Shown here piece after piece: positions 7,414-16,405 of a stretch of DNA of 64,000 nt. The notes below the pieces were generated by a model. It searched no databases. It was not told the origin of the DNA and saw only the letters and a program-made list of their open reading frames with translations. Position 1 is the first letter of the stretch, and every line of letters begins with the position of its first letter. The position numbers were made by a program, and so were the translations under genes. This DNA comes from Bacteroidota bacterium (GTDB lineage: Bacteria; Bacteroidota; Bacteroidia; Chitinophagales; Chitinophagaceae): the NCBI GenBank assembly GCA_029558715.1, contig JAKQEA010000113.1:1-64000 (forward strand), given 5' to 3'.

Positions 7414-9180
7414 GGATTTCTCTATCTCCCCAAGCACTTCCTTTGTTTTTTGCAGCAACATTTCTTTATCTGCCTTCAGACTGGCATTAGTATACATTCC
7501 TGCTTCGCAGGCAGAAAAAATACCGGAGAGAGTATCAATATTCTCCTTCCTGGCCCCTTTTTCCTTAAGTATCATGAGAAGGTTTTCTTTGTTCCTGGCA
7601 CTTCCTGTCAATTCAATATGATTGGTGAAATAAGTCCATACCGCCAGGTGAAGCCCTTTATAAAACTCTTTATCCTCTGCTGACTGTAAAGTAATTACCC
7701 CTTGTAATATCTCATCAGCAGGCACAGACTTTTCTGCCACGACGATAACAGGAGCCGGATCTTTCTTACTGAATGCCCAATAGGCCAGGATCCCCAACAC
7801 CAGCATGATAACAATACCCACAGCTATCCGGCTAATCTTTTCACTTTGCTCTGCAATTGATGTCTTTTTCTCCTCTTCCAGGATCGTTTTTATTTCTTCC
7901 GTACTTGCGGACACTTGCAAGGCGGAAGTGAAAACTGTCTTAAACTTATTACTATCCGGGTCAAAAAAAGAAAAACTGATAGCGGGCAACAAATAATTAC
8001 CCGGATTCCCGCAAACAAACCCGTACCTGAACTGTTTTTTGCCTTTTAGTGGCGCTTGTGTCTTATCTGTTGAATCGTTGACTACCGGCTCGAAACCTTC
8101 TACTCCGTCAGGCCATTTAATGGAAGGTGGCTCCAACTGTATAAAATTACCTTTCCCGCTTATCGTTATAACAAGAAATCCTTCCTCGTTCCTCGCCAAA
8201 ACACTTTTCTCCAATGAAGCCATGATAGTAAACCGGCCTGTTGCCCCGCTATAAGTTGCAGGCTTAGATTTCTCTGGCACAGGTTTTACATCGATGGTCA
8301 CAGGCGAAGTACTCATTTCCGTTTCTACCATTTCTGTTCCGCTTACAGGAATATCTGCTTCATCATTCAGCACCCCTTCAACTATTTTCTGCTCTGTCTT
8401 TTTATTTACAATGCTCCTTGAAAATTCAACTTTATTTTTCACTTCCATCGGGTCAATCGTAAACCGGCCCGCCTGTAATGGATACAATTGTACTTTCCTG
8501 ATGGTATGAACATCAAAGGGTCTGCCATTCACATATTCTGTGGCCAGTTGTTTATCTCCAAGGCCTATCATATCGTACACCGTAAAACCATAAAATCCGG
8601 GATTCTTTACAATATCAGATTTTGATTCGAGACGGGAATATAGTTTGAAGGTGGCAACGACAGGTTCTCCGACAAAACAGCTTCTTTTATCCACCATTAC
8701 CTTTAGAAAAAGATTCTGCCTGATTTTTTCATTCACATCTTCGCCGGGTCGTAAATAATATTCAGAGACCTGTAACTGCTCCTTATTTAAAAGCTGAATG
8801 GCATTTTCTTTTAAAATGACTTCTATTCTTACTTCGTTACTCTTTAATAATTTACCATTGCTGTTAATTACTGCACCCGGAATTATGTATTTACCGGGCA
8901 TTGCTGCAACAAGTGTAAACACATAATTCTTTGATTGCCTGAAATTATTTTGATGATTTTTTTCGCCGGGGTAAACATCTGGCCCTGTGACCAGTTTGAA
9001 AGGCCGAAAATCAGGGGTAGTAAAATCGGTGATCGCAGATGCATCCTCGACAAAATATTGCACCCTGAATGATTCTCCGGCGACAACCGGAACTGTTGGG
9101 ATGATCGTTTTAAACAGTCCTTGCGCTGACGCAAAAACTGATAATACCAAAAAAGGAAGTATTAAAGCTGTTTTTCTCAT
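7405..9180 (-). CDS. batD: BatD family protein
   Basis: The 591-residue product has a signal peptide (ends SAQG), repeated immunoglobulin-like beta domains with the BatD opening (GESFRVQYFVEDASAITDF), a membrane helix around 455-473 and a cytosolic C-terminal helical domain. BatD belongs to the Bacteroides aerotolerance (Bat) group of membrane-anchored proteins. The usual partners BatA, BatB, BatC and BatE are not in this window, so the gene stands apart from the cluster. Molecular function is not established. Confidence 0.88.
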   Translation of the reverse strand: MRKTALILPFLVLSVFASAQGLFKTIIPTVPVVAGESFRVQYFVEDASAITDFTTPDFRPFKLVTGPDVYPGEKNHQNNFRQSKNYVFTLVAAMPGKYIIPGAVINSNGKLLKSNEVRIEVILKENAIQLLNKEQLQVSEYYLRPGEDVNEKIRQNLFLKVMVDKRSCFVGEPVVATFKLYSRLESKSDIVKNPGFYGFTVYDMIGLGDKQLATEYVNGRPFDVHTIRKVQLYPLQAGRFTIDPMEVKNKVEFSRSIVNKKTEQKIVEGVLNDEADIPVSGTEMVETEMSTSPVTIDVKPVPEKSKPATYSGATGRFTIMASLEKSVLARNEEGFLVITISGKGNFIQLEPPSIKWPDGVEGFEPVVNDSTDKTQAPLKGKKQFRYGFVCGNPGNYLLPAISFSFFDPDSNKFKTVFTSALQVSASTEEIKTILEEEKKTSIAEQSEKISRIAVGIVIMLVLGILAYWAFSKKDPAPVIVVAEKSVPADEILQGVITLQSAEDKEFYKGLHLAVWTYFTNHIELTGSARNKENLLMILKEKGARKENIDTLSGIFSACEAGMYTNASLKADKEMLLQKTKEVLGEIEKSLF

Positions 9181-9259
9181 TTAAGCAGCCTTAAAAATAA
9201 CCCTGCCGATGTAAATAAAAACCAAAAGTTTACTAATGGGAAAACCGGCTTTTTAATGG

Positions 9260-9958
9260 TCAAAGATCGCCCAATATGGGCCTGATTATTATATCTTCTA
9301 CACAGGCCTGAGCAGAAAGCTGCGACGAAGCAAACACCATTTTGGCAATATCATCAGCTTCCATAATACGTTTGGTAGAATTATCATAGTTACCCCAGGA
9401 ATCGGTCATCACTGCCCCGGGATGAACGGTGGTGACTTTTATACCATGCGGCTTCATTTCCTCCCGCAGGTTCTTACTGAAACCATACATAGCAAATTTG
9501 CTGATACTGTAGGCTCCACCATTGGGGTAAGCATCCAGTGAAGCTATCGAACATATATTGAAAATATGCCCCCTCTTCTGCTGCATCATCAGTGGCAAAA
9601 CAGTTCTTGTTACATGATAAGCACTATAGAGATTCGTGGCAATCTGGCTTTCCAGCACTCCTTCTGGTTCATTATTCACACTACCCGGCTCAAATAAGCC
9701 GGCATTATTTACTACAATATCAGGAACAGCAAAAGAGAGACACCAGTTTCCAAATGCAATCGCTTCTTCTTTTATACTAAGATCAAAAGGTTTTGCTTTG
9801 ATACTGACAGAAGGGAATCTTGTCACTAATTCTTCCATCGTCTTATACAAGGCTGCCTCCCCGCGGGAACATAATAATAAGTTATGCCCGTTAGCCGCAA
9901 ATACTTCTGCGATGGCTTTCCCTATTCCCTTAGAAGCTCCGGTAATGATCACATTCAT
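9260..9958 (-). CDS. short-chain dehydrogenase/reductase
   Basis: I place the start at the ATG at 9958, giving MNVIITGASKGIGKA with the glycine-rich NAD(P) loop at the very N terminus, as in the family. A longer in-frame version (to 10012) adds 18 residues of no family character. The YSISK active-site motif and NNAGLF strand are present. Product about 232 residues, a classical SDR of unknown substrate. It is divergent from the YjjG-type gene. Confidence 0.85.
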   Translation of the reverse strand: MNVIITGASKGIGKAIAEVFAANGHNLLLCSRGEAALYKTMEELVTRFPSVSIKAKPFDLSIKEEAIAFGNWCLSFAVPDIVVNNAGLFEPGSVNNEPEGVLESQIATNLYSAYHVTRTVLPLMMQQKRGHIFNICSIASLDAYPNGGAYSISKFAMYGFSKNLREEMKPHGIKVTTVHPGAVMTDSWGNYDNSTKRIMEADDIAKMVFASSQLSAQACVEDIIIRPILGDL

Positions 9959-10040
9959 ATCTGCACTGTTTGAAGTACGAAGTACGAACTTTTTCCGCTT
10001 CAAACCATACACTTAACTTCGCAACTCGTACTTTACGATT

Positions 10041-10751
10041 ATGCAATACAAACACCTGTTTTTTGATCTTGATCATACCCTATGGGATTTTGAGGCAAAT
10101 AGCCGGCAAACACTCGAAGAGCTTTATCAATCACTAAACCTGAAAGAAAAAGGGATTCACGATTTCGATCTTTTTCATAAAAACTACCTGGTACATAACG
10201 ATAAGCTATGGGATCGCTATCGCAATGGCTATATGAAGGTGGATGAACTGCGATGGAAAAGAATGTGGCTGGCCTTACTGGATTTTAAGATTGCAGATGA
10301 AAAGCTGGCCCGTGAAATGGGAACCATTTTTCTCGATCTGCTTCCTACCCGTAAACTTCTTTTCCCATATACTACTGAAATATTAGATTACCTGACAGAG
10401 AAAAACTACCAGTTACATCTTATTACCAATGGCTTTGAAAAGACACAGCATGGTAAATTGAAAAGTTCAGGTTTGGATAAATACTTTATTAAGGTAATAA
10501 CTTCCGAGGGAAGTAATAGCCTGAAGCCACACAAAGAAATCTTTGATTATGCTTTCCGTAAAACCGGGGCCAGCCCTGCAGAGAGCATCATGATCGGCGA
10601 TACGATCGAAGTGGATATAATCGGCGCTGTGAATGCCGGCATCGACCAGGTGCATGTAAACCATCTTACAAAAGAAGTGGAACTGGTAAATGGCAAAGCC
10701 CCCACTTATACAGTTTATTCATTGAAGGAGTTAGAGAGTATTTTCCTCTAA
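10041..10751 (+). CDS. yjjG: YjjG-type noncanonical pyrimidine nucleotidase (HAD family)
   Basis: A HAD phosphatase with motif I FFDLDHTLWDF (Asp10, Asp12 region), motif II LITNG, and motif III/IV SLKPHKEIF plus MIGDTIEVDIIGA. The Trp after the first motif and the alpha-helical cap are typical of YjjG, which dephosphorylates pyrimidine nucleoside monophosphates, including damaged ones. Length 236 residues is as expected. Convergent with the PS decarboxylase gene 20 bases downstream. Confidence 0.88.
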   Translation: MQYKHLFFDLDHTLWDFEANSRQTLEELYQSLNLKEKGIHDFDLFHKNYLVHNDKLWDRYRNGYMKVDELRWKRMWLALLDFKIADEKLAREMGTIFLDLLPTRKLLFPYTTEILDYLTEKNYQLHLITNGFEKTQHGKLKSSGLDKYFIKVITSEGSNSLKPHKEIFDYAFRKTGASPAESIMIGDTIEVDIIGAVNAGIDQVHVNHLTKEVELVNGKAPTYTVYSLKELESIFL

Positions 10752-10771
10752 AAACATTAAAGATCATATTC

Positions 10772-11428
10772 TTACCATGTAGCAACAACTGTCACACCAC
10801 CTTTAGGCTTATCGCCAATTTTCACATGAATCTTTGCATCAAGCGGGAGCAGCAAGTCAACCCTTGAACCCAATTTTATAAACCCCATTTCTTCTGTTTG
10901 TTTTACCTGCTGACCTGCTGAGAGATAGTTTACTATTCTTTTTGCAAGAGCGCCGGCTATCTGTTTTACCAGTATCTCTTTACCCTCTTTCCGATACACT
11001 ACGGTATGCCGCTCATTTTCAGTAGATGACTTGGGATGCCAGGCCACCAGGTATTTTCCTTTATGATACTGGCTATAGGCCACTTCGCCGCTTACCGGGT
11101 TTCGGTTTACATGCACATTCAAGGGGCTCATAAAAATAGACACCTGTATACGGCGATCGGTAAAATATTCATCAGCCTGCACTTCTTCGATCACCACCAC
11201 TTTGCCATCTGCCGGGGCGATGACAGCATTATCTTGTATTGTCAGTTGCCTGTTAGGTATGCGAAAAAAAGAAATGAGAAACAATAATAAACCCAATGTC
11301 AGGATAAATAGCAGTAAGCTGATTAGGGGGGCTTTGGCACTCAGAAAATAAAAAGAAACGAGGTTGATAACCCCAAAAACAATAGTACTGATCGCAATGG
11401 TCTTATAGCCTTCTTTATGGATTGTCAT
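10772..11428 (-). CDS. psd: phosphatidylserine decarboxylase proenzyme (short type)
   Basis: This 218-residue membrane-associated proenzyme has two N-terminal hydrophobic helices (about 10-55), the strands PADGKVVVIEE and FMSPLNVHVNR, and the self-cleavage site LGSRVD with Gly187-Ser188, where the serine becomes the pyruvoyl group. The short type with GSRVD rather than LGST is the form common in Bacteroidota. It makes phosphatidylethanolamine from phosphatidylserine at the inner membrane. It is the last gene of a minus-strand row with cdsA, fitting a phospholipid synthesis unit. Confidence 0.9.
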   Translation of the reverse strand: MTIHKEGYKTIAISTIVFGVINLVSFYFLSAKAPLISLLLFILTLGLLLFLISFFRIPNRQLTIQDNAVIAPADGKVVVIEEVQADEYFTDRRIQVSIFMSPLNVHVNRNPVSGEVAYSQYHKGKYLVAWHPKSSTENERHTVVYRKEGKEILVKQIAGALAKRIVNYLSAGQQVKQTEEMGFIKLGSRVDLLLPLDAKIHVKIGDKPKGGVTVVATW

Positions 11429-11464
11429 TGAGCCTTATTGAATGTCAAAAATAAGTAAACTGAG

Positions 11465-12160
11465 TTAATGATTGTTCCGTCTTCCAAAGTGATAGACCAA
11501 ACGGAATCCTGCATTTATATGAAGCCAGGTAACTGCTTTGTTATACGAATAAGAGGGGTAGAATACCGGGCCGTCTGCCGGTCTGTTTCTAAACCCGTTT
11601 ACAGGATTAACAACATCTGTATATTTTGTGTTTATAAATCTTGCCCCAACCCCCCAAAAAAAATCGAGGCTTATTGTCTTCGTTCCGTTTGCAATAGATC
11701 CTACCTGCAAAGAAGAGGTCATTATCGGGCTATTAATTTTTGCTTTATCAAAATAAAAACCCTCCACTAAACCTGGAGTTACATCGGAATAGAAACCGCC
11801 GTCCACATCTTCCAACTTGCGGATTGCGTAAGACAACCGCAAACCCATATAAATATTGTTTTTTCTCTTTCTGAATGGAAAATGATACCTAAACTCCGGC
11901 TGAATTCTGAAGTACCTTTGATTTGTTGTTCCGGAATTATCACCAATATTCTTTATTACAGGAATGGTCAGTTCTGTTAATAAAGATACCCGGTCAGAAA
12001 CCTTATATAAAAGTCCGGGCTGTATACCAAGAGTAAAAGTGGGCAGTGGAACCATAGCACCTGTAAGTGAAGCACCCCAATTTCCTTCAGGAAAAATTCT
12101 TTGTGCTCTTGCTGAAGAGGTAATAAAGAAAAGAAGCAAATTACAAATCAATTTTCTCAT
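11465..12160 (-). CDS. outer-membrane beta-barrel protein, unknown function
   Basis: A signal peptide (ends SARAQ) precedes about 210 residues of alternating beta strands with aromatic girdle residues, such as FRIQPEFRYHF and GLRLSYAIRKL, and a final strand ending VYHFGRRNNH. The composition points to a small barrel in the outer membrane. No specific family was recognised. It sits between psd and cdsA with 36 and 28 bases to its neighbours, and is likely cotranscribed with them. Confidence 0.6.
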   Translation of the reverse strand: MRKLICNLLLFFITSSARAQRIFPEGNWGASLTGAMVPLPTFTLGIQPGLLYKVSDRVSLLTELTIPVIKNIGDNSGTTNQRYFRIQPEFRYHFPFRKRKNNIYMGLRLSYAIRKLEDVDGGFYSDVTPGLVEGFYFDKAKINSPIMTSSLQVGSIANGTKTISLDFFWGVGARFINTKYTDVVNPVNGFRNRPADGPVFYPSYSYNKAVTWLHINAGFRLVYHFGRRNNH

Positions 12161-12188
12161 ACTTGAGCTATGAAAAAAGATGATAAAG

Positions 12189-13085
12189 TCATTTCACGAA
12201 CAATTGTATATATAACCACACAAACGGTGTTGCCAGCAGTAAGGAATCAAACCGGTCTAAAAAACCCCCATGTCCCGGCATAATCTGGCCACTGTCTTTT
12301 ACACCTGCCAGTCGTTTGAGTTTAGATTCAAGAAGATCTCCAAAAGTGCCTGCAACTGCCGAAATAGCAACGAGTGGCAGAATAAAAACCAATAGGTAGT
12401 TGACGAAAGATCCGAAATACAATAATGGAAATAAAAATCCAATAGCCGCAATAGCTAACAATATCCCTCCAATGGTTCCCTCCCATGTTTTCTTTGGTGA
12501 AATATGTGACAAAGGAGTTTTGCCGATCAAAGAACCAACTATATAGGCCATCGTATCATTTATCCAGATACTCAAAATGATGATAACAGGTATTATCCCG
12601 GTTTCCAAAACAAACACTGTATCATGCAGGTGAATATCGATAACGGTACTGTATAAATCCATCATCAGTCCCCAGCTCAGCGAAATATAGACCAGCCCGA
12701 AAAAAGAGTGGGCGATATTTTTTAACCTGATATTTCCTGAAAACAACAACTCAGTTATGGGTAATAAAAAAACAAGTATCAGCCCCAGCCACCAGCCCAT
12801 TTCATGGAGTCGTAAGCCGCCAATAGCGAGTTCATCTCCGCTAAACCACAACATGAGGCACCAACCGGCCAGCATCACTCCATATTTATGGAAAGGAGTT
12901 ATTTCCTTGTAGGCGGGATCAATCAATCCTACCAGTCTCTGGTATTCAATCCAGCAACCAAAATGTATGATGCTGAATAAAATAAAAAAACTCCAGTGGT
13001 TCCACAGCAAACCAGCCAGCATAACTATTACAAACACAACCGCTGTTAATGCCCTTGTCTTAAAAGTCTGCCAGTTAAATGCCAT
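12189..13085 (-). CDS. cdsA: phosphatidate cytidylyltransferase
   Basis: The 298-residue polytopic protein carries the CdsA signature near its end: a SKLKRLAGVKDSG segment followed by MPGHGGFLDRFDS. It makes CDP-diacylglycerol from phosphatidic acid and CTP in the inner membrane, the precursor for phosphatidylserine and phosphatidylglycerol. About eight membrane helices are visible. It lies 14 bases after the CPBP protease gene and upstream of psd, an arrangement consistent with a phospholipid operon. Confidence 0.93.
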   Translation of the reverse strand: MAFNWQTFKTRALTAVVFVIVMLAGLLWNHWSFFILFSIIHFGCWIEYQRLVGLIDPAYKEITPFHKYGVMLAGWCLMLWFSGDELAIGGLRLHEMGWWLGLILVFLLPITELLFSGNIRLKNIAHSFFGLVYISLSWGLMMDLYSTVIDIHLHDTVFVLETGIIPVIIILSIWINDTMAYIVGSLIGKTPLSHISPKKTWEGTIGGILLAIAAIGFLFPLLYFGSFVNYLLVFILPLVAISAVAGTFGDLLESKLKRLAGVKDSGQIMPGHGGFLDRFDSLLLATPFVWLYIQLFVK

Positions 13086-13099
13086 GCAATAAAGTTATA

Positions 13100-14050
13100 T
13101 CAGAACGGATGATCTTTTACCGGAATTTTATCATCAGCATATACTTCACTATAGTAAGTTCGTGAATTTTTTATCATCCAGTTCACTGCGAGGATCACCA
13201 TAACAAAACTGACCGCTGCAGTTAATGCAATAGAAGAAAGCTTTACCGTTGTTTCTTCGTTTAACATGGATGGATTAAAATAAGCCAGCGTAATCAGCAA
13301 TGCATCATATACAAAATGAGCAAGAATAGCGGTCCAAAGACTACCACTGTACCAGTAAACAATTCCAAGCAAAATGCCCAATACAAATCTTGGAAAAAAG
13401 CCATAAAACTGCAAGTGCATAGCAGAGAACAGAAAAGCAGCAATAATGATTCCGGGCCAGGGGCTTTTGAACATCTTTATCAATAATCGTTGTGTCATCC
13501 CCCTGAATAATAATTCCTCTCCTACTGCTGCCAATCCTGCTATACAGATTATATTCAAAATAAGATCCTTGATAGTTTGTCTTGACAGTAAAGCCATCAC
13601 TGTTTTGTTGGCCTCTGCCTCTTTAGCTTTCATCCAGTGTTCAATCTCTGAAGGAAAACGGATACCACGGTTTAGCTCACCGAGCCATTGTACAAAAGGT
13701 ATTGCCAGTATCATAACCAATATACCTATTATCCAGTAAGACCGTGCAGAAGGCTGTCTTAATCCGAGATATTGCTTAGTATCCGTACTGAAAAGCCTTG
13801 CACAAATAAATGTAGGTATTAAAAAAAGACTGATAAACTGGATGATCTGCATACCCCGGATAAATGAAATGGTGGCAGGTTTGCTGTAATCCCACTTAGT
13901 CATATCACTCATTTTTTTTATATCCATACCGGTTAATACAGATAGTATCACTGTTCCAATAAGACCCACCAGGAAAAAGCTGACCAGCGCAATACTAACC
14001 AGTAATAAAAATTGGTTTCCCGCTGACTTTGTCTTTAATAATCCCTTCAT
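13100..14050 (-). CDS. CPBP family intramembrane metalloprotease
   Basis: This 316-residue membrane protein has the three CPBP (Abi/CAAX-protease-like) motifs: VGEELLFRG, a following FPRFVLG segment, and HFVYDALL. Several helices precede and separate them. Family members are glutamic-type intramembrane proteases or prenyl-protein processing enzymes; the substrate here is unknown. It is first in the minus-strand row with cdsA. Confidence 0.88.
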   Translation of the reverse strand: MKGLLKTKSAGNQFLLLVSIALVSFFLVGLIGTVILSVLTGMDIKKMSDMTKWDYSKPATISFIRGMQIIQFISLFLIPTFICARLFSTDTKQYLGLRQPSARSYWIIGILVMILAIPFVQWLGELNRGIRFPSEIEHWMKAKEAEANKTVMALLSRQTIKDLILNIICIAGLAAVGEELLFRGMTQRLLIKMFKSPWPGIIIAAFLFSAMHLQFYGFFPRFVLGILLGIVYWYSGSLWTAILAHFVYDALLITLAYFNPSMLNEETTVKLSSIALTAAVSFVMVILAVNWMIKNSRTYYSEVYADDKIPVKDHPF

Positions 14051-14073
14051 GTAATACTCTGGTTTTTAGATTG

Positions 14074-14081
14074 TAAATTTG
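14074..14081 (+). promoter_or_regulatory. -7 element upstream of dusB
   Basis: TAAATTTG matches the Bacteroidota -7 consensus TAnnTTTG, 51 bases before the dusB ATG. No good TTG was seen at the expected distance upstream. Confidence 0.35.
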
Positions 14082-14132
14082 CAGGCTTACCTGTAAATAA
14101 GAGATGAGCAAAAATAGGTAAATACAAATGGA

Positions 14133-15173
14133 ATGGTGACAATCGGCAACATACAACTACCTGAATTTCCGCTGCTTCTGGCCCCGATGGAAGATGTGAG
14201 TGATCCTCCTTTCCGTGCGGTATGCAAGGATAATGGCGCCGACCTGATGTACACTGAATTCATTTCATCTGAGGGATTGATAAGAGATGCCATCAAGAGC
14301 CGGAAAAAGCTGGACATCTTCGAATATGAACGGCCAGTTGGCATACAGATATTTGGTGGCGATGAAGAAAGCTTATCTATGGCCGCAAAGATTGTGGAAG
14401 TCACTAATCCGGACCTGCTCGATATCAACTTTGGCTGCCCGGTTAAAAAAGTAGCATTGAGAGGTGCAGGTGCAGGTGTATTGAAAGATATTGATCTCAT
14501 GGTTCGTTTAACATCAGCTGTAGTTAAATCAACTTCATTGCCTGTCACAGTAAAAACAAGATTGGGCTGGGATGATAACAATAAGAATATCGAAGAAGTA
14601 GCCGAACGATTACAGGATGTAGGTATTAAAGCATTAGCTATTCATGGACGTACAAGAACTCAGATGTACAAAGGCGAAGCGGACTGGACACTGATCGGTA
14701 AAGTGAAAAATAATCCCCGCATTAAAATTCCAATTTTTGGTAACGGAGACATTGATTCTCCTGAAAAAGCCCTGGAATATAAAAACAGGTATGGTGTAGA
14801 TGGCGTTATGATCGGGCGGGGAGCTATCGGTTACCCGTGGATTTTTAATGAAATAAAGCATTTTATTCAGACAGGTGAACATTTACCTGCCCCAACTATC
14901 GAGGACAGGGTGGCGGTTTGCCGTAAACATTTATACAAATCTGTGGAATGGAAAAACCCGGTAGTTGGTGTAAATGAAATGAGAAGGCATTATGCCAACT
15001 ACTTAAAAGGTCTGCCAAATATTAAAGAATACCGCAACAAATTAGTGACGCTGAAATCAGTGGAAGAAATTGATGAAGTGCTGAACGAGATACAGCAAGT
15101 ATATACTGGTTATAGATTTGAAAAAACACCTATTGAGCTGATCAATTATCATGAAAAATGCCCGGTAAATTAG
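14133..15173 (+). CDS. dusB: tRNA-dihydrouridine synthase
   Basis: A TIM-barrel flavoenzyme with LLLAPMEDVSDPPFR, the catalytic-cysteine motif DINFGCPVKKV, AIHGRTRTQMYKG and MIGRGAIGYPWIF. It reduces uridines to dihydrouridine in the D loop of tRNAs using NADPH and FMN. The 346-residue length and motif set fit DusB. The stop overlaps the stop of the convergent small membrane gene by four bases. Confidence 0.93.
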   Translation: MVTIGNIQLPEFPLLLAPMEDVSDPPFRAVCKDNGADLMYTEFISSEGLIRDAIKSRKKLDIFEYERPVGIQIFGGDEESLSMAAKIVEVTNPDLLDINFGCPVKKVALRGAGAGVLKDIDLMVRLTSAVVKSTSLPVTVKTRLGWDDNNKNIEEVAERLQDVGIKALAIHGRTRTQMYKGEADWTLIGKVKNNPRIKIPIFGNGDIDSPEKALEYKNRYGVDGVMIGRGAIGYPWIFNEIKHFIQTGEHLPAPTIEDRVAVCRKHLYKSVEWKNPVVGVNEMRRHYANYLKGLPNIKEYRNKLVTLKSVEEIDEVLNEIQQVYTGYRFEKTPIELINYHEKCPVN

Positions 15174-15415
15174 GTCAGGGGTATTTTCATCGCTTTCATA
15201 AGCCCATACAGAGACACCAATGTCCATGTTCCCTCCAGTATCACAAATGGCCAATAACCTATCAGCAGTGAGGCTATGGTAGCCAGTCCGGCTCCGATTA
15301 TGTTCAATACAAAATACATTTTGCTATCCTGCTTCAGCAGTTTTTCTGTGCTAAAAAAGTAGGCCAGTAGTATCAACCCTACACCTGCTGAACCGATAAT
15401 GTCATTCGCATTCAT
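15170..15415 (-). CDS. small membrane protein, CBU_0592-like
   Basis: The 81 residues form three hydrophobic helices (about 7-20, 32-52 and 54-73) separated by short charged loops such as STEKLLKQDSK. The pattern and length resemble the CBU_0592-like family of unknown function. The gene starts 29 bases from a divergent gene, and both start codons lie inside a perfect 8-bp inverted repeat. Confidence 0.6.
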   Translation of the reverse strand: MNANDIIGSAGVGLILLAYFFSTEKLLKQDSKMYFVLNIIGAGLATIASLLIGYWPFVILEGTWTLVSLYGLMKAMKIPLT

Positions 15416-15444
15416 AATGCTTATTTTTATACAAAATACGCATT

Positions 15445-15888
15445 ATGGCAAAAGCTGTAAAAAAGAAACCAGTTACTAAAAGAAAAACCTGGCAGGAAAA
15501 ATTACATATAGATAAGAAAGCAGAGGTCAAGAAAAATGATTATGATTTTGCCGATATTCCCGCAGGCAGCAAAATGCTCATTGCAACACCCCTGATAGTG
15601 GATGAATACATCCGGCAAATACCAAAAGGCCATTTCACCGATATAAAACAAATCCGAAAAGACCTGGCCGCTGAATACAAGGCCCAATATACCTGCCCGG
15701 TAACAACAGGAATATTCATCCGTATTGTGGCTGAGGCTGCTTATGAAGAATATGAAAAAGGAAAACCACTGAGCAAGATTACTCCTTTCTGGCGGGCCTT
15801 AAGCGCCAAATCACCATCGGCAAAAAAACTAAGCTTTGGATTAAAGTTTTTACTTGATCAGCAAAAGAAAGAAGGGATCGTTTCCTGA
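15445..15888 (+). CDS. MGMT-like (alkyltransferase-fold) protein without the PCHR cysteine
   Basis: After a basic N-terminal tail of about 40 residues, the protein shows IPKGHFTDIKQIRKDLA, CPVTTGIFIRIVAEA and ITPFWRAL. These are the conserved segments of a small family with the DNA-binding fold of O6-methylguanine methyltransferase but without its PCHR methyl-acceptor site. Function is unknown; DNA binding is plausible from the lysine-rich tail. Its first 19 bases are identical to those of the unrelated gene at 18949. Confidence 0.6.
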   Translation: MAKAVKKKPVTKRKTWQEKLHIDKKAEVKKNDYDFADIPAGSKMLIATPLIVDEYIRQIPKGHFTDIKQIRKDLAAEYKAQYTCPVTTGIFIRIVAEAAYEEYEKGKPLSKITPFWRALSAKSPSAKKLSFGLKFLLDQQKKEGIVS

Positions 15889-15889
15889 T

Positions 15890-16396
15890 TTATTTTACAA
15901 AGGATTCAATTCCTTTTATATAAACCCTTCCTCTTTTTTCCGCAAAGAAATCTGCTGCTAAAGCCAGTATGGCCATAACAGCTAATGCAAGCCCAAGGCC
16001 CCGCCAGAAATCATTTTTAAAATCACGGATAAAATAAATATACAACCCGGCTCCTGCTGCAAAAAGAAATATCTCCACCCAACGATAGATCACAAAATTC
16101 TTCATTACTGTTTTCATTCTTGGCATCTCTTTGTCCCTTAGTTCAGTTGGATTCATATCATAGGCATATACATTCCTTACCCTGTCGTTGTCACTTTTCC
16201 TGTACACGGTATAGCCTACCGAACCAAGTAATAAACCAACCAGCAAGAATGGGATAGCTGCACCTGTGTAAAAATCTCTTTTTAAAAAAAAGAAGACAAT
16301 TGCTGCAACGATTCCGCAAATACCGATGGCCATGAAAACCTGGCTCTCTGCCTTTTCAGCATTGAAGTATTTTTCAATATCGGCTTTGGTAAACAT
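15890..16396 (-). CDS. membrane protein of unknown function
   Basis: The 168 residues hold four hydrophobic helices in two pairs (about 20-38, 42-60, 107-126 and 132-150), with a charged segment in between (NPTELRDKEMPRMKT). No family was recognised. The gene lies nine bases behind the glutathione peroxidase gene on the same strand, so the two are probably cotranscribed. Confidence 0.6.
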   Translation of the reverse strand: MFTKADIEKYFNAEKAESQVFMAIGICGIVAAIVFFFLKRDFYTGAAIPFLLVGLLLGSVGYTVYRKSDNDRVRNVYAYDMNPTELRDKEMPRMKTVMKNFVIYRWVEIFLFAAGAGLYIYFIRDFKNDFWRGLGLALAVMAILALAADFFAEKRGRVYIKGIESFVK

Positions 16397-16405
16397 ATAA
16401 ATGAT

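Noticed and set aside
9959-10012. Longer start of the SDR gene
   Set aside because: The 18 extra residues lack family similarity, and the ATG at 9958 puts the glycine loop at the usual place.
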